From: CAVXEF01 sp963827315
GTDB lineage: Bacteria > Planctomycetota > Phycisphaerae > Sedimentisphaerales > Anaerobacaceae
Assembly (NCBI GenBank): GCA_963827315.1
Contig: CAWHAL010000002.1
Location: forward strand, 434,001-498,000
Length of the DNA stretch: 64,000 bases
Direction of reading: 5' to 3'
The first letter of the stretch is position 1. Every line of letters begins with the position of its first letter. Positions 1 to 9,593 of this stretch are shown piece by piece. The position numbers and the translations under genes are program-made. The notes under the pieces were generated by a model. It did no database searches, was not told the DNA's origin, and worked only from the letters and a program-made list of their open reading frames with translations.

Positions 1-783
1 GCTGCGATAAACAAAATCGACAAGCCGGATTTTGATAGTACCGATGTAAAACTGTTCAACTGCGTTGCAAATGACTGTGCAGTATTTATCGAAAATAGCA
101 GATTGTTTGCAGACCTCAAAAGATTATTTATAGGTTCATTGCGAGCCCTGACAAATAGCATTGATGCTAAAGACCAGTATACGCGAGGCCATTCTGAGCG
201 GGTGGCATTTATCTCCAGATGGATTGCCGAAAGACTTGCGGAACAAGAGCATCTTACTGAAGAGGACATACACAGAGTCTATTTGGCTGGATTGCTGCAT
301 GATATTGGGAAAATGGGAATAGATGAGTCGGTCTTGCGGAAACGCGGTAAACTTAGTAAGGATGAGTTTGCTCAGATGAAGACGCATCCGAGTGTCGGAG
401 CCGGCATCTTGGGAGAAATCGAACAAATGAAGGATATTGTGCCGGGAGTTTTACAGCATCACGAAAGATGTGATGGAAGTGGATATCCAGACGGCTTGCA
501 CGGCGACCAGATTGCTCTTATAGGCAAAATCATCGGATTGGCGGATAGTTTCGATGCGATGACCTCAAAAAGAACTTACAGAGAGGCGATGAGCGTCGGA
601 CAGGCGCTGGCTGAAATCGAGAAAAATTTGGGGACTCAGTTCGATGAGACGGTTGGATACGCGTTTCTGAACAGCGATGTCGAACAACTGTGGGATATTA
701 TGCAGGATGGATTCAGAGGGGTTTATGAAAGTGGTGTGGCAGCCGACTATGGTGCTGTTGCTGTGGGAGCGCTGATAAGATGA
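1..783 (+). CDS. GAF-HD-GYP phosphodiesterase-like protein, 5' end outside the window
   Basis: The frame is open from base 1, so the protein is truncated by the window edge. A TTG at 103 lies inside the coding frame and is not a convincing start. Residues 1-33 look like the end of a GAF domain (the run ending AVFIENSRLF). An HD-GYP domain follows: HSERV near codon 60, the metal-binding HD in LLHDIGK at codons 100-101, and the signature HHERCDGSGYPDG from codon 153, then LADSFDAMTS. HD-GYP proteins hydrolyse cyclic di-GMP; all expected ligand positions are present, so activity is plausible. The stop overlaps the next gene by four bases (ATGA), which implies translational coupling to the STAS protein and a shared signalling role. 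The substrate is inferred from family only. Confidence 0.9.
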   Translation, partial: AAINKIDKPDFDSTDVKLFNCVANDCAVFIENSRLFADLKRLFIGSLRALTNSIDAKDQYTRGHSERVAFISRWIAERLAEQEHLTEEDIHRVYLAGLLHDIGKMGIDESVLRKRGKLSKDEFAQMKTHPSVGAGILGEIEQMKDIVPGVLQHHERCDGSGYPDGLHGDQIALIGKIIGLADSFDAMTSKRTYREAMSVGQALAEIEKNLGTQFDETVGYAFLNSDVEQLWDIMQDGFRGVYESGVAADYGAVAVGALIR

Positions 784-1115
784 AAATCCAAACACAGGAA
801 TATGATGACGTGGTGGTTGTGACGCTGCAGGGGGAACTGAACGTTGATGCCGGCGAAATGTTCCAGGATACCCTCAGCCGGGTAATCTCGGCAGGTAAGA
901 AGGGCATTGTGCTTGATATGAGAGGGATTGGATTTATTGATGGGCCAGGATTGGAAAAGTTGCTGTGGGCGCGTGATTACTGTCGTGAGAGCCACTGCCA
1001 GCTGAAATTGGCAGGACTTGATGAGAACTGTGAAAAAATTCTGGAGATTACCCGCCTTGATAACGAGTTTGACCGCTATGATGAGCTTGCCAAGGCGGTA
1101 AAAAGCTTTGTGTAG
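780..1115 (+). CDS. STAS-domain protein, anti-sigma-factor-antagonist-like
   Basis: This is a single 111-residue STAS domain of the usual SpoIIAA/RsbV length, with the beta-alpha pattern of the family and the loop IGFIDGPGLEKLL. In classical antagonists this loop reads D-S-S-G-L and carries the phosphorylated serine. Here codons 54-57 are Asp-Gly-Pro-Gly, so the serine is missing. The protein therefore probably binds a partner without phospho-switching at that site. The start is fixed by the ATGA overlap with the HD-GYP gene, and a hairpin after the stop may end the transcript. The partner cannot be named from this sequence. Confidence 0.85.
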   Translation: MKIQTQEYDDVVVVTLQGELNVDAGEMFQDTLSRVISAGKKGIVLDMRGIGFIDGPGLEKLLWARDYCRESHCQLKLAGLDENCEKILEITRLDNEFDRYDELAKAVKSFV

Positions 1116-1161
1116 AACTCGATGGTTTCTGCTCGACGGCGAAGTCCCGGAGGGTTTGATG

Positions 1162-1191
1162 GAAGAACCGAAGTGTAGGGTTCTTCGTTTT
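1162..1191 (+). terminator. Weak intrinsic terminator after the STAS gene
   Basis: A perfect 8-bp stem (GAAGAACC at 1162-1169 with GGTTCTTC at 1179-1186) closes a 9-base loop and is followed by GTTTT. The T tract is short, so termination may be partial. Confidence 0.5.
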
Positions 1192-1233
1192 GCCTGGAAC
1201 GTCAAAAAGGACTAAAAGCTGTGGAGAAAAATT

Positions 1234-2985
1234 ATGAGGCAAGTGGCGACCGAGAAGATTGCTCAGCTTGGAGAAGTGCTCGAGGCGCGGGGCATTGTGA
1301 CGCGCCAGCAGCTTGAGCAGGTCTTGGCTGAGCAGAAGGAAAAAGGACACCGAAAGCTGCTCGGTGAGCTTTTGGTTGAGAAAAATTACTGTACGGAAAA
1401 CCAAATCGCCTCGGCACTTGCCGAAGCGTACGGTATCCCCTACGCTCAGGTTACCCCAAAAATATGTGATGCCAAAACGATTGAGATTTTACCGAGGGAG
1501 TTTATCGAGGAGCGGATTATTCTGCCGCTGTTTAAGGTTTACAATACACTTACAGTGGCGGTCAGCGAGCCGGCGAATGTATTTTTGATTGATGAAGTCG
1601 GGCATATGACAGGTTGTAAAGTCAATGTGGTCTGTGCAACCGCTAAAGACATTAAGGCTACTCTGCAGACCTATTTGCCGGCGGCGAATGTTTTTGTAAT
1701 CGACGATATTATAGATGATGCGGAACTGGAAGATTTTACACTGATTGAAAATATCACTCAGGATATAAGTAATCTCGAGGATCTTGCCGGACAGTCGCCG
1801 GTTGTGAAGTTGGTAAATCACCTCATCTATCACGCTGTGCGCGAAAACGCCAGCGACATTCATATTGAGCCGGATGAAAAAAAGCTGCGCATACGCTACA
1901 GGGTCGATGGCAAACTGTATGAAAAAGTTTGTCCCCCTTATCAAATGTATCCTGCTGTTGTGTCGCGCATAAAGATTATGGCTGAGCTGGATATCGCTCA
2001 GCGTCGGCTTCCACAGGACGGCAGCATCCGTGTCCTGGTGGAAGGCAGGCCCATTGATTTGAGAGTTTCAATTATGCCAGCCAGTTTCGGCGAGAAGGTT
2101 GTGTTGAGGATTATCGACCCCCAGAAAATTATTTTCAATCTTGAATCGCTCGGATTTACCTATGAAAACCTCAAGTTATTCAGACAAATAATACAATCTC
2201 CGTATGGTATGGTTTTGGTGACGGGTCCGACTGGTTCGGGTAAAAATACCACTCTCTATGCCGCCCTTGCTGAGCTAAATAGTGAGCAGGTTAACATCTG
2301 TACAGTCGAAGACCCGGTGGAATGCAATTTAGCCGGTATCAATCAGTTTCAGACCAGCACAACTGTCGGTTTTGACTTTTCTGTCGCCCTGCGAAGCCTG
2401 CTGAGGCAGGACCCGAATATAATAATGGTTGGTGAGATTCGTGACCAGGCCACAGCCAATGTCGCCGTGCAGGCGGCGATGACGGGCCATCTGGTTCTCT
2501 CGACGCTGCATACCAATGATGCCCCGGCGGCCGTGACGCGCCTGATGGACCTTGATGTTCCTCCTTATCTGATTAGTGCCTCGTTGATTGCTGTTTTAGC
2601 TCAGCGGCTGGTACGCAAAATATGTTCCGGCTGCAAGACGCAATACGAGACGCCTGCCAGTATCAAAAGGGCGGTCCAGGAGCTGGGCGGTGAGGTTGAA
2701 AAGTTTTATCGTGGCGTAGGTTGTGGGAAATGCAGAAATACCGGATTTACCGGACGAATTGCTATCCACGAGTTGTTTGTTCCGACTGAAGAAATTCTGG
2801 AGATGATTAATGACAAAGTCAGTTTGAAAACGCTGAGAGTCGCTGCGCTGAAAGCAGGAATGGTACCTCTTCAGTTGGACGGAATTGAAAAGGTAAAGGC
2901 AGGTATTATCCCCATTGAAGAAGTCCTCAGAACGGTCTGGACGGTTGATTATTGTCCGTCAGATAGAATGGCCGGTGGGGTTTGA
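1234..2985 (+). CDS. GspE/PilB-type secretion ATPase with an altered Walker A motif
   Basis: At 583 residues the protein has the full layout of type II secretion/type IV pilus assembly ATPases. There is an MshEN-like N-terminal domain (about 1-160), then the ATPase with an Asp box, Walker B VGEIRD near residue 400, a His box AAMTGHLVLSTLHTND, and a tetracysteine zinc site (CSGC near 465, CGKC near 498). Such ATPases power pseudopilus or pilus polymerisation at the inner membrane. Oddly, Walker A reads GPTGSGKNTT: residue 338, normally Thr or Ser after the lysine and a Mg ligand, is Asn (codon AAT). The ATG at 1234 is preceded by GGAG seven bases upstream. The gspF-like platform gene follows 42 bp downstream, so the two likely form one operon. 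GspE versus PilB cannot be decided here. Confidence 0.92.
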   Translation: MRQVATEKIAQLGEVLEARGIVTRQQLEQVLAEQKEKGHRKLLGELLVEKNYCTENQIASALAEAYGIPYAQVTPKICDAKTIEILPREFIEERIILPLFKVYNTLTVAVSEPANVFLIDEVGHMTGCKVNVVCATAKDIKATLQTYLPAANVFVIDDIIDDAELEDFTLIENITQDISNLEDLAGQSPVVKLVNHLIYHAVRENASDIHIEPDEKKLRIRYRVDGKLYEKVCPPYQMYPAVVSRIKIMAELDIAQRRLPQDGSIRVLVEGRPIDLRVSIMPASFGEKVVLRIIDPQKIIFNLESLGFTYENLKLFRQIIQSPYGMVLVTGPTGSGKNTTLYAALAELNSEQVNICTVEDPVECNLAGINQFQTSTTVGFDFSVALRSLLRQDPNIIMVGEIRDQATANVAVQAAMTGHLVLSTLHTNDAPAAVTRLMDLDVPPYLISASLIAVLAQRLVRKICSGCKTQYETPASIKRAVQELGGEVEKFYRGVGCGKCRNTGFTGRIAIHELFVPTEEILEMINDKVSLKTLRVAALKAGMVPLQLDGIEKVKAGIIPIEEVLRTVWTVDYCPSDRMAGGV

Positions 2986-3027
2986 GTTTTTGATACAGTT
3001 ATAAGTGAGGGCAGAAGGTGGCATCTG

Positions 3028-4371
3028 ATGTCTGTAGGGGAAAGCAAAATTGTGGCAGGAGTTGGCCTTAAAGCACAGATGACAGACGACGGACGACAGA
3101 CGACGGACGTCCCTCGTGACTCGTCCAACGTCCCTCGAGGTTCGGTAGCGGCTTCGCGAAAAAACGCAGGCGTGGAAAATTCGAGAACTCACGACGCATC
3201 GGCTGCTCCGGTTCTCCGCAGATTTAGGGTAAAGCAGAGTGAGTTGATTTTCTTTGCGACGCAGTTGGCGGTGATGCTCGATAGTGGTGTGGTGCTCAGC
3301 GATGCTCTTGATGCGATTGGACAGCAGTCTGCTCCCTGCTCGTTTAAGACGATTATCGAGTCTGTGGCGGAAAAGGTTAAAAACGGCCAGTGTTTTTCTG
3401 CTTCTCTCGCCTGTTACCCCACCGTATTCACCCCAATGTTTATAAGTATTGTCAAGGCCTCCGAGGCATCCGGAAAAATGGTTCAAATGCTGCAGACCCT
3501 TAGTGAGTACCTCAATTTTGAGCAGGACACCAGAAGACAAATCAAGTCAGCCCTCACATATCCGCTGGCAATGGCGATTATGGCTTGTTTGGCCGTAGGT
3601 GTAATGATGTTCTTTGTTTTGCCGAAGTTTGCGAAGATTTACGAGGCCAAGCAGGCGGCGCTGCCCAAGATTACTCAAGTGCTGCTTTACCTGTCGATGG
3701 TTTTTCAGGATGGACGCAAGATGATGGCAGTTGTGACAGTCCTGTTGATGGTATCAGTGGCGATTCATTATTGGCGTAGAACACCAACCTGCAGACGAAT
3801 CGTGGATTTTGTGAAGATTCGGATGCCCATATTAGGCACAATGTTCATCAACCTGGTGATAACTCGCAGTATGCGCATTATGGCGACAATGGTTAATACC
3901 GGCGTGAGTCTGCTTGATACCGTTGAGGTGATTCGCGGTTCGTCCAACAATTATTACTTCCAGCAGCTCTGGTCGGCCGCAGACAAAAGCATTCGTGACG
4001 GTTGCCAGTTGTCAGAATCGATAGAAAGAGCCACTGGCAGATGGCGTCCAGCCCGAGGGACGTTGGACGAGTCACCCCCGCTCTTGTCTTCGACAAGAAG
4101 ACGCGGGGGTCCATCGTCTGTAGGTACAATGAATGCCCTGATTGGTCCCTCGATTGTTCATATGCTTCGGGCGGGCGAAAAGAGCGGCCGACTCGGACAG
4201 GTCAGCGACAAAATATCCGTCTTCTACGGAAAAAAGCTCGAGGCTTCCATCAAAAATGTTACTACTCTTGTGGAGCCGCTGATGATATCGTTTCTCGGCA
4301 CTATTATCGGCATCATCGCCATAGGGCTGCTGCTGCCGATCTTTAGGATTTCCAGCATCATCGCACGATAA
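3028..4371 (+). CDS. GspF/PilC-type inner-membrane platform protein carrying two repeat-derived insertions
   Basis: The 447-residue product contains two T2SSF domains (about 70-195 and 270-440) with the usual membrane segments (for example ALTYPLAMAIMACLAVGVMM and a C-terminal LVEPLMISFLGTIIG). It forms the membrane platform for the neighbouring ATPase. Two stretches do not belong to the family. Around residues 18-65 the reading frame runs through tandem GACGACGGACG-type repeats. In the second domain about 36 residues rich in Arg, Ser and Pro interrupt the region between LSESIERA and LIGPSIVHML. Both contain the same 22-base sequence in opposite orientation (3116-3137 and 4054-4075). The frame stays open through both. 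The ATG has AAGGTGG six bases upstream. The insertions may be tolerated loops, or the gene may be impaired. Confidence 0.88.
   Translation: MSVGESKIVAGVGLKAQMTDDGRQTTDVPRDSSNVPRGSVAASRKNAGVENSRTHDASAAPVLRRFRVKQSELIFFATQLAVMLDSGVVLSDALDAIGQQSAPCSFKTIIESVAEKVKNGQCFSASLACYPTVFTPMFISIVKASEASGKMVQMLQTLSEYLNFEQDTRRQIKSALTYPLAMAIMACLAVGVMMFFVLPKFAKIYEAKQAALPKITQVLLYLSMVFQDGRKMMAVVTVLLMVSVAIHYWRRTPTCRRIVDFVKIRMPILGTMFINLVITRSMRIMATMVNTGVSLLDTVEVIRGSSNNYYFQQLWSAADKSIRDGCQLSESIERATGRWRPARGTLDESPPLLSSTRRRGGPSSVGTMNALIGPSIVHMLRAGEKSGRLGQVSDKISVFYGKKLEASIKNVTTLVEPLMISFLGTIIGIIAIGLLLPIFRISSIIAR
3082..3137 (+). repeat. Tandem 14-bp repeat plus one arm of a 22-bp inverted repeat, inside the gspF-like gene
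   Basis: The unit ACAGACGACGGACG occurs twice without a mismatch at 3082-3095 and 3096-3109. The block at 3116-3137 is the exact reverse complement of 4054-4075. It is in frame with the host gene and codes for polar residues unlike the T2SSF family. Confidence 0.85.
4054..4109 (+). repeat. Palindromic insertion in the gspF-like gene
   Basis: Positions 4054-4075 repeat 3116-3137 in inverse orientation without mismatch. Next to it, 4075-4109 folds into a hairpin: CCCCCGC/GCGGGGG and TCTTGTC/GACAAGA around a TTC loop, with a 4-base bulge. The whole element stays in frame and supplies most of the extra peptide in the second T2SSF domain. Confidence 0.8.
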
Positions 4372-4574
4372 GAATCGTCGCTCGCCTGCCTCAGCCCCCA
4401 CTCTTGCTTCGCAAGAAGCTGTGGCGCAAGACGAGGCGGCAGGTCGCACGGCCGAAGGCCTCAAAGTCTGAGGTCTGACTTTGGCCTCTTCGAGGGGCAC
4501 GAGAGACGGTTTCACAGTTTATGGCACATCCGGAGCCCGATGCCGTTTCAGAAAATTGCATCTCATAAAAAGAC
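4372..4574. other. Intergenic region with a hairpin element related to the gspF-like insertion
   Basis: No gene is seen here. From about 4382 to 4446 a long imperfect hairpin pairs CCTGCC with GGCAGG at its base. It contains CCCCCACTCTTGCTTCGCAAG, close to the hairpin core inserted in the upstream gene, which suggests members of one repeat family. Further hairpin-forming GGCCGAAGGCC-type sequence follows to about 4500. Confidence 0.6.
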
Positions 4575-4603
4575 TTGCAGGCGCAGCGATTCACTGTTAT
4601 AAT
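4575..4603 (+). promoter_or_regulatory. Sigma70-type promoter for rpsO-pnp
   Basis: TTGCAG (4575-4580) and TATAAT (4598-4603) are separated by exactly 17 bases, upstream of a ribosomal-protein gene. The predicted leader is about 105 bases. Confidence 0.75.
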
Positions 4604-4678
4604 GGTATTTTTAGGTTTAACTACGCGCCTTGTGAGGTTTGCGTCTCGATTGAACAAAGGTTGTTGGACAATGAGTCG

Positions 4679-4716
4679 ACTTCGTCCCTAAGGGACGACT
4701 AAAAGGAGTCGAAGGA
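4679..4716 (+). promoter_or_regulatory. Structured rpsO leader, possible S15 autoregulatory site
   Basis: A perfect 7-bp hairpin (TCGTCCC 4682-4688, GGGACGA 4692-4698, loop TAA) stands just before the GGAG ribosome-binding site (4705-4708). CTTCG at 4680-4684 can instead pair with CGAAG at 4710-4714, across the start site, so two structures compete. S15 is known to repress its own mRNA through leader structures in several bacteria; its use here is inference. Confidence 0.4.
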
Positions 4717-4983
4717 ATGTTGACTAAAAACCAGAAAAATGAGGTTATCAGCGGTTTTGAGACGCACAAGGGAGATACCGGCTCACCTGAGGTGCAGATT
4801 GCACTTTTGACCAAAAAGATTGAAGAACTTACCGAGCACCTCAAGATTCATCGAAAAGACCATGCATCTCGGCGAGGTCTGTTGAAAATGGTCGGCACCA
4901 GAGCGGCGCTGCTTAAGTATATAAGCAAAAAAGACGCCAATCGGTATCGGGAGATTATATCCCGGCTGGGCTTGCGAAAGTAA
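4717..4983 (+). CDS. rpsO: 30S ribosomal protein S15
   Basis: The 88-residue product has the normal length for S15 and its typical sequence (THKGDTGSPEVQIALLT, HRKDHASRRGLL, YRxIISRLGLRK). S15 binds 16S rRNA early in 30S assembly. The start is set by GGAG eight bases upstream. The classical rpsO-pnp gene order follows, with 46 bases between the genes, so both are probably transcribed from the promoter at 4575-4603. Confidence 0.98.
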   Translation: MLTKNQKNEVISGFETHKGDTGSPEVQIALLTKKIEELTEHLKIHRKDHASRRGLLKMVGTRAALLKYISKKDANRYREIISRLGLRK

Positions 4984-5029
4984 CTCGTATCTCGTATATC
5001 GCATTTCGTATATCGAAGGACGAAGGACT

Positions 5030-7192
5030 ATGAACGAAGGACGAATCAGAGTCGAAAAGCAAATCGGGGGCAGAACATTATCCATTGAGACCGGTGAAAT
5101 TGCTAAACAGGCCGATGGTGCTGTTATAGTTCAGTATGGTGAAACGGTCGTCCTTGTTGCTGCGGTGGTCGGCGAGCCTCCTCCTGGAGCGAGAGATTTT
5201 TTCCCGCTTAGCGTGGACTATCGTGAGAAGCAAAGTGCAGCAGGTAAGTTCCCGGGTGGTTTTATTAAACGAGAGGGCAGACCCAGCACCAAAGAGATTT
5301 TGACGGCCAGGACGATTGACAGGCCAATTCGCCCTTTGTTTCCACAGGGCTATTTCAAGGAAATTCAGATTATGGCTGTCGTCTTAAGTGCCGACCAGGA
5401 AAATGACCCTGATGTTCTCGCAATGATAGGTGCCAGCGCAGCCCTTACGATAAGCAGGATACCATTTTTGGGACCTATGGGGGCATGCAGGCTCGGCAGG
5501 GTAGAAGGCCAGTTTGTAGTTAACCCAACCCATAAGCAGCTCGAATCCAGCGACCTGAACCTGTTGCTCGGCGGCAGAAAAGATGCCTTAAATATGATTG
5601 AAGTGGGTGCTAATGAGCTGCAGGAAAGTGTTATCGCTGATGCTGTCGCTGCGGCACAAAGCATCGTTGGGGAGGTTTGTGAGCTGATTGAGCAGTTGCG
5701 AGAAAAAGCCGGCGTTGAAAAGGAAAGTCCTCTTGTGCAGCTTGATGAACAGCTGTATTCGCAGATACGTTCGCAGGTAGCGGATAGATTGTACGAACTC
5801 AAGCAGATACCCGCAAAGCGGCAGCGCAATACCGCTGTAAATGAATTGTTCGAGCAGGTTTGTCAGCAATATTGTCCTGATGAGGCTGTCGCAGTGGTCG
5901 ATTCCACCTCGAAATTCGACAAAGTAATGGTTAAGCGTATCCTTGAGAAGATAGAAGGCGAGGTCGTTCGCAAAATGTTGTTGGAGGGCAGGCGATGTGA
6001 TGGTCGGTGCCATGATGAGCTTCGTCCGATTTCCTGTGCAGTGGGTATTTTACCGCGCAACCACGGCTCGGCGATGTTTACCCGTGGGGAAACTCAAGCT
6101 CTGGTGAGTGTTACTCTTGGTACTATCAGGGACGCGCAGATTGTAGATGGCTTATTGGAGGAGTACGCCCAGAATTTTACGGTCCATTATAACTTTCCGC
6201 CTTTTTCGGTTGGTGAGATACGTCCGATTCGCGGCCCTGGCCGAAGGGAGATAGGTCACGGTGCTCTCGCTGAACGGGCGCTGGAGCGGGCAAGGCCGTC
6301 GGAAGACGAATTCGCCTACACCGTCAGAGTAGTCTCGGACATCACCGAGTCTAATGGCTCCAGCTCAATGGCCTCTGTCTGTGGCGGGACACTGGCACTA
6401 ATGGATGCGGGCGTTCCCATTAAAAGACCGGTTGCCGGTATATCAATAGGAATGGTCAGCGACGAAACCGGACGATACGAGTTGCTGACCGACATCACTG
6501 GTGACGAAGACCATTTTGGTGATATGGATTTCAAAGTTGCTGGAACGGTCGGGGGAATTACCGCTATACAGCTCGATATAAAGGCCGAGGGATTGCCCCA
6601 TAATATTATGGTTGAGGCGATGGAAAGGGCAAAAACAGCTCGGCTGAAGGTTTTAAAGATTATGGCCGACACCATCAGTGAACCCCGGCCGCAGTTGAGT
6701 GTATATGCGCCGAAACTGACGACTTTAGAGATTGACCCCAGCCTTATTGGCAAGGTAATCGGCCCGGGCGGCAAGATGATTAAGAGTATTCAGGAGCAGA
6801 CCGGCGCAACCATTGAAGTTGAGGAAGATGGAACAATTTATATAAGTTGTTGGGGTGGGGATGGCCATCTGAAAGCTAAGGACATAATCGAATCGCTTAC
6901 CCAGCCGCCGCAAGTGGGGCGAATATATAATCAGTCAAAAGTGGTGTCTGTGAAAGACTTTGGCGTATTTGTCGAAATCTCGCCGGGCGTCGAGGGCCTC
7001 TGTCATATCAGTGAGCTAAGTGACGGCTTTGTCAGAAACGCCGAAGATGTTTGCAAGGTGGGGGATTTGATACCGGTAAAGTTATTGGCGATTGATGACC
7101 AGGGCAGATTTAAGCTTTCTCGAAAGGCTGCTCTCGTTGAGCTGAGCAAAGAAAAAGAAAAGGATAAGCAGAGCGTAGAGGAAAAAAAGTAA
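5030..7192 (+). CDS. pnp: Polyribonucleotide nucleotidyltransferase (PNPase)
   Basis: The 720-residue protein has two RNase PH domains (about 10-230 and 310-545), a KH domain (GKVIGPGGKMIKSIQEQTGA near 570) and an S1 domain (VVSVKDFGVFVEISPGVEG near 640), which is complete PNPase architecture. It degrades RNA phosphorolytically and can add tails. The spacer from rpsO is made of short repeats (TCGTAT three times, GAAGGAC). The ATG and the first six codons lie in that repeat, so the MNEGRI start peptide is an extension compared with the usual beginning of the family. No alternative start lies closer to the conserved VEKQIGGR. Confidence 0.97.
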   Translation: MNEGRIRVEKQIGGRTLSIETGEIAKQADGAVIVQYGETVVLVAAVVGEPPPGARDFFPLSVDYREKQSAAGKFPGGFIKREGRPSTKEILTARTIDRPIRPLFPQGYFKEIQIMAVVLSADQENDPDVLAMIGASAALTISRIPFLGPMGACRLGRVEGQFVVNPTHKQLESSDLNLLLGGRKDALNMIEVGANELQESVIADAVAAAQSIVGEVCELIEQLREKAGVEKESPLVQLDEQLYSQIRSQVADRLYELKQIPAKRQRNTAVNELFEQVCQQYCPDEAVAVVDSTSKFDKVMVKRILEKIEGEVVRKMLLEGRRCDGRCHDELRPISCAVGILPRNHGSAMFTRGETQALVSVTLGTIRDAQIVDGLLEEYAQNFTVHYNFPPFSVGEIRPIRGPGRREIGHGALAERALERARPSEDEFAYTVRVVSDITESNGSSSMASVCGGTLALMDAGVPIKRPVAGISIGMVSDETGRYELLTDITGDEDHFGDMDFKVAGTVGGITAIQLDIKAEGLPHNIMVEAMERAKTARLKVLKIMADTISEPRPQLSVYAPKLTTLEIDPSLIGKVIGPGGKMIKSIQEQTGATIEVEEDGTIYISCWGGDGHLKAKDIIESLTQPPQVGRIYNQSKVVSVKDFGVFVEISPGVEGLCHISELSDGFVRNAEDVCKVGDLIPVKLLAIDDQGRFKLSRKAALVELSKEKEKDKQSVEEKK

Positions 7193-7251
7193 TAGGGCAG
7201 CTTGGGGGTTGCGGTCTGAATCGCCGGTACTTTGAGACAGGGGGAAGACGA

Positions 7252-8049
7252 GTGCAGCGCTTTGTAGCGGGTTTTGTCATTGCTTTGCTGGTGGTTGTGT
7301 CGCCTGTTGCGTGGTTTTTTTGCAGCAGGGCCCGCCGACGCAGTGCACGTAACAACGAATGTGTCGGGCAGTTTGAAGAGTTGAGTAAACTGACCGGTGA
7401 GCTTGCCCATGAAATAAAAAATCCCCTTTCCACCATCAAGGTCAACCTTGAGCTTGCCGCTGAGGAGATGAAAGGGCTGGGCAAAAACGACCAGACAGCG
7501 CCAAGGGCGCTCAGGAAAATCGCCGTTGTTCAAAAGGAAACGGAGAGGCTTGAACAGATTCTTGACGGCTTTCTGCGATACGTCAGCAGGCCTGAACTTC
7601 AGCTCGCCGCGGTAGATATCAATGAGCTGCTCAGTGATATGGTTGATTTTTATTCGCCGCAGGCTCACCGTCACTCTATAACGGTTCGGCAGGGCTTGTC
7701 GAGTGAGCCTCTGGTTTGCAGAATTGACGCTGGTATGTTAAAACAGGTTGTGTTAAATCTGTTTATCAATGCCCAGCAGGCAATGAACAGCGGCGGCGAG
7801 TTAATGATAAGAACCGGCAGACAGAAAGAAATTGCGGTGATTCAGATTAGTGATACCGGTGCCGGCATCACGCCGGACAAACTATCTGACATTTTTAAAC
7901 CTTATTGTTCCTTTCGGTCGGGCGGCACCGGTCTGGGATTGGCCTCCGCAAAAAGAATAGTCGAGGCGCATAATGGTACAATAATCGTTGACAGTGAGCC
8001 GGGCAAAGGAACGTTATTCACGATAAAGTTACCTCTTCAGGCAGGTTAA
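7252..8049 (+). CDS. Membrane-anchored sensor histidine kinase
   Basis: This is a short 265-residue kinase. One N-terminal membrane helix (about 4-23) leads directly into the dimerisation domain with the phospho-acceptor H53 in AHEIKNPLSTIK. The ATPase domain follows with N box NLFINAQQAM, DTGAGITPDKL and GTGLGLASAKRIVEAHNG. No periplasmic sensor or PAS/GAF domain is present, so the signal may come from a membrane or cytoplasmic partner. The GTG start at 7252 has GGGGA six bases upstream. The response regulator begins at the base after its stop codon, so they form one operon. Confidence 0.93.
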   Translation: MQRFVAGFVIALLVVVSPVAWFFCSRARRRSARNNECVGQFEELSKLTGELAHEIKNPLSTIKVNLELAAEEMKGLGKNDQTAPRALRKIAVVQKETERLEQILDGFLRYVSRPELQLAAVDINELLSDMVDFYSPQAHRHSITVRQGLSSEPLVCRIDAGMLKQVVLNLFINAQQAMNSGGELMIRTGRQKEIAVIQISDTGAGITPDKLSDIFKPYCSFRSGGTGLGLASAKRIVEAHNGTIIVDSEPGKGTLFTIKLPLQAG

Positions 8050-9414
<1,365 letters not shown>

Positions 9415-9593
9415 AACGTCGCAACATTTTTATCTGTATAACGTATCCCCTCGTGCAGTAACGGCAACCTGAAGAAGATTTTGATATTATAGTAGAGTCG
9501 GAAATGGTAAAAGTATTTTTAAAGGTGTTGAATGAGAAAGTCAGTTAAATCCCGGTTATAACATCCTGGTTGTTAATATAGAAGAGAAGGATT

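Noticed and set aside
103..783. TTG at 103 as start of the HD-GYP gene
   Set aside because: The frame is open to base 1 and the upstream codons continue a GAF domain, so the gene is cut by the window edge.
9415..9593. Sigma54-type -24/-12 site near the response regulator
   Set aside because: GG and GC pairs with correct spacing were not found here or before the PEP-CTERM genes.
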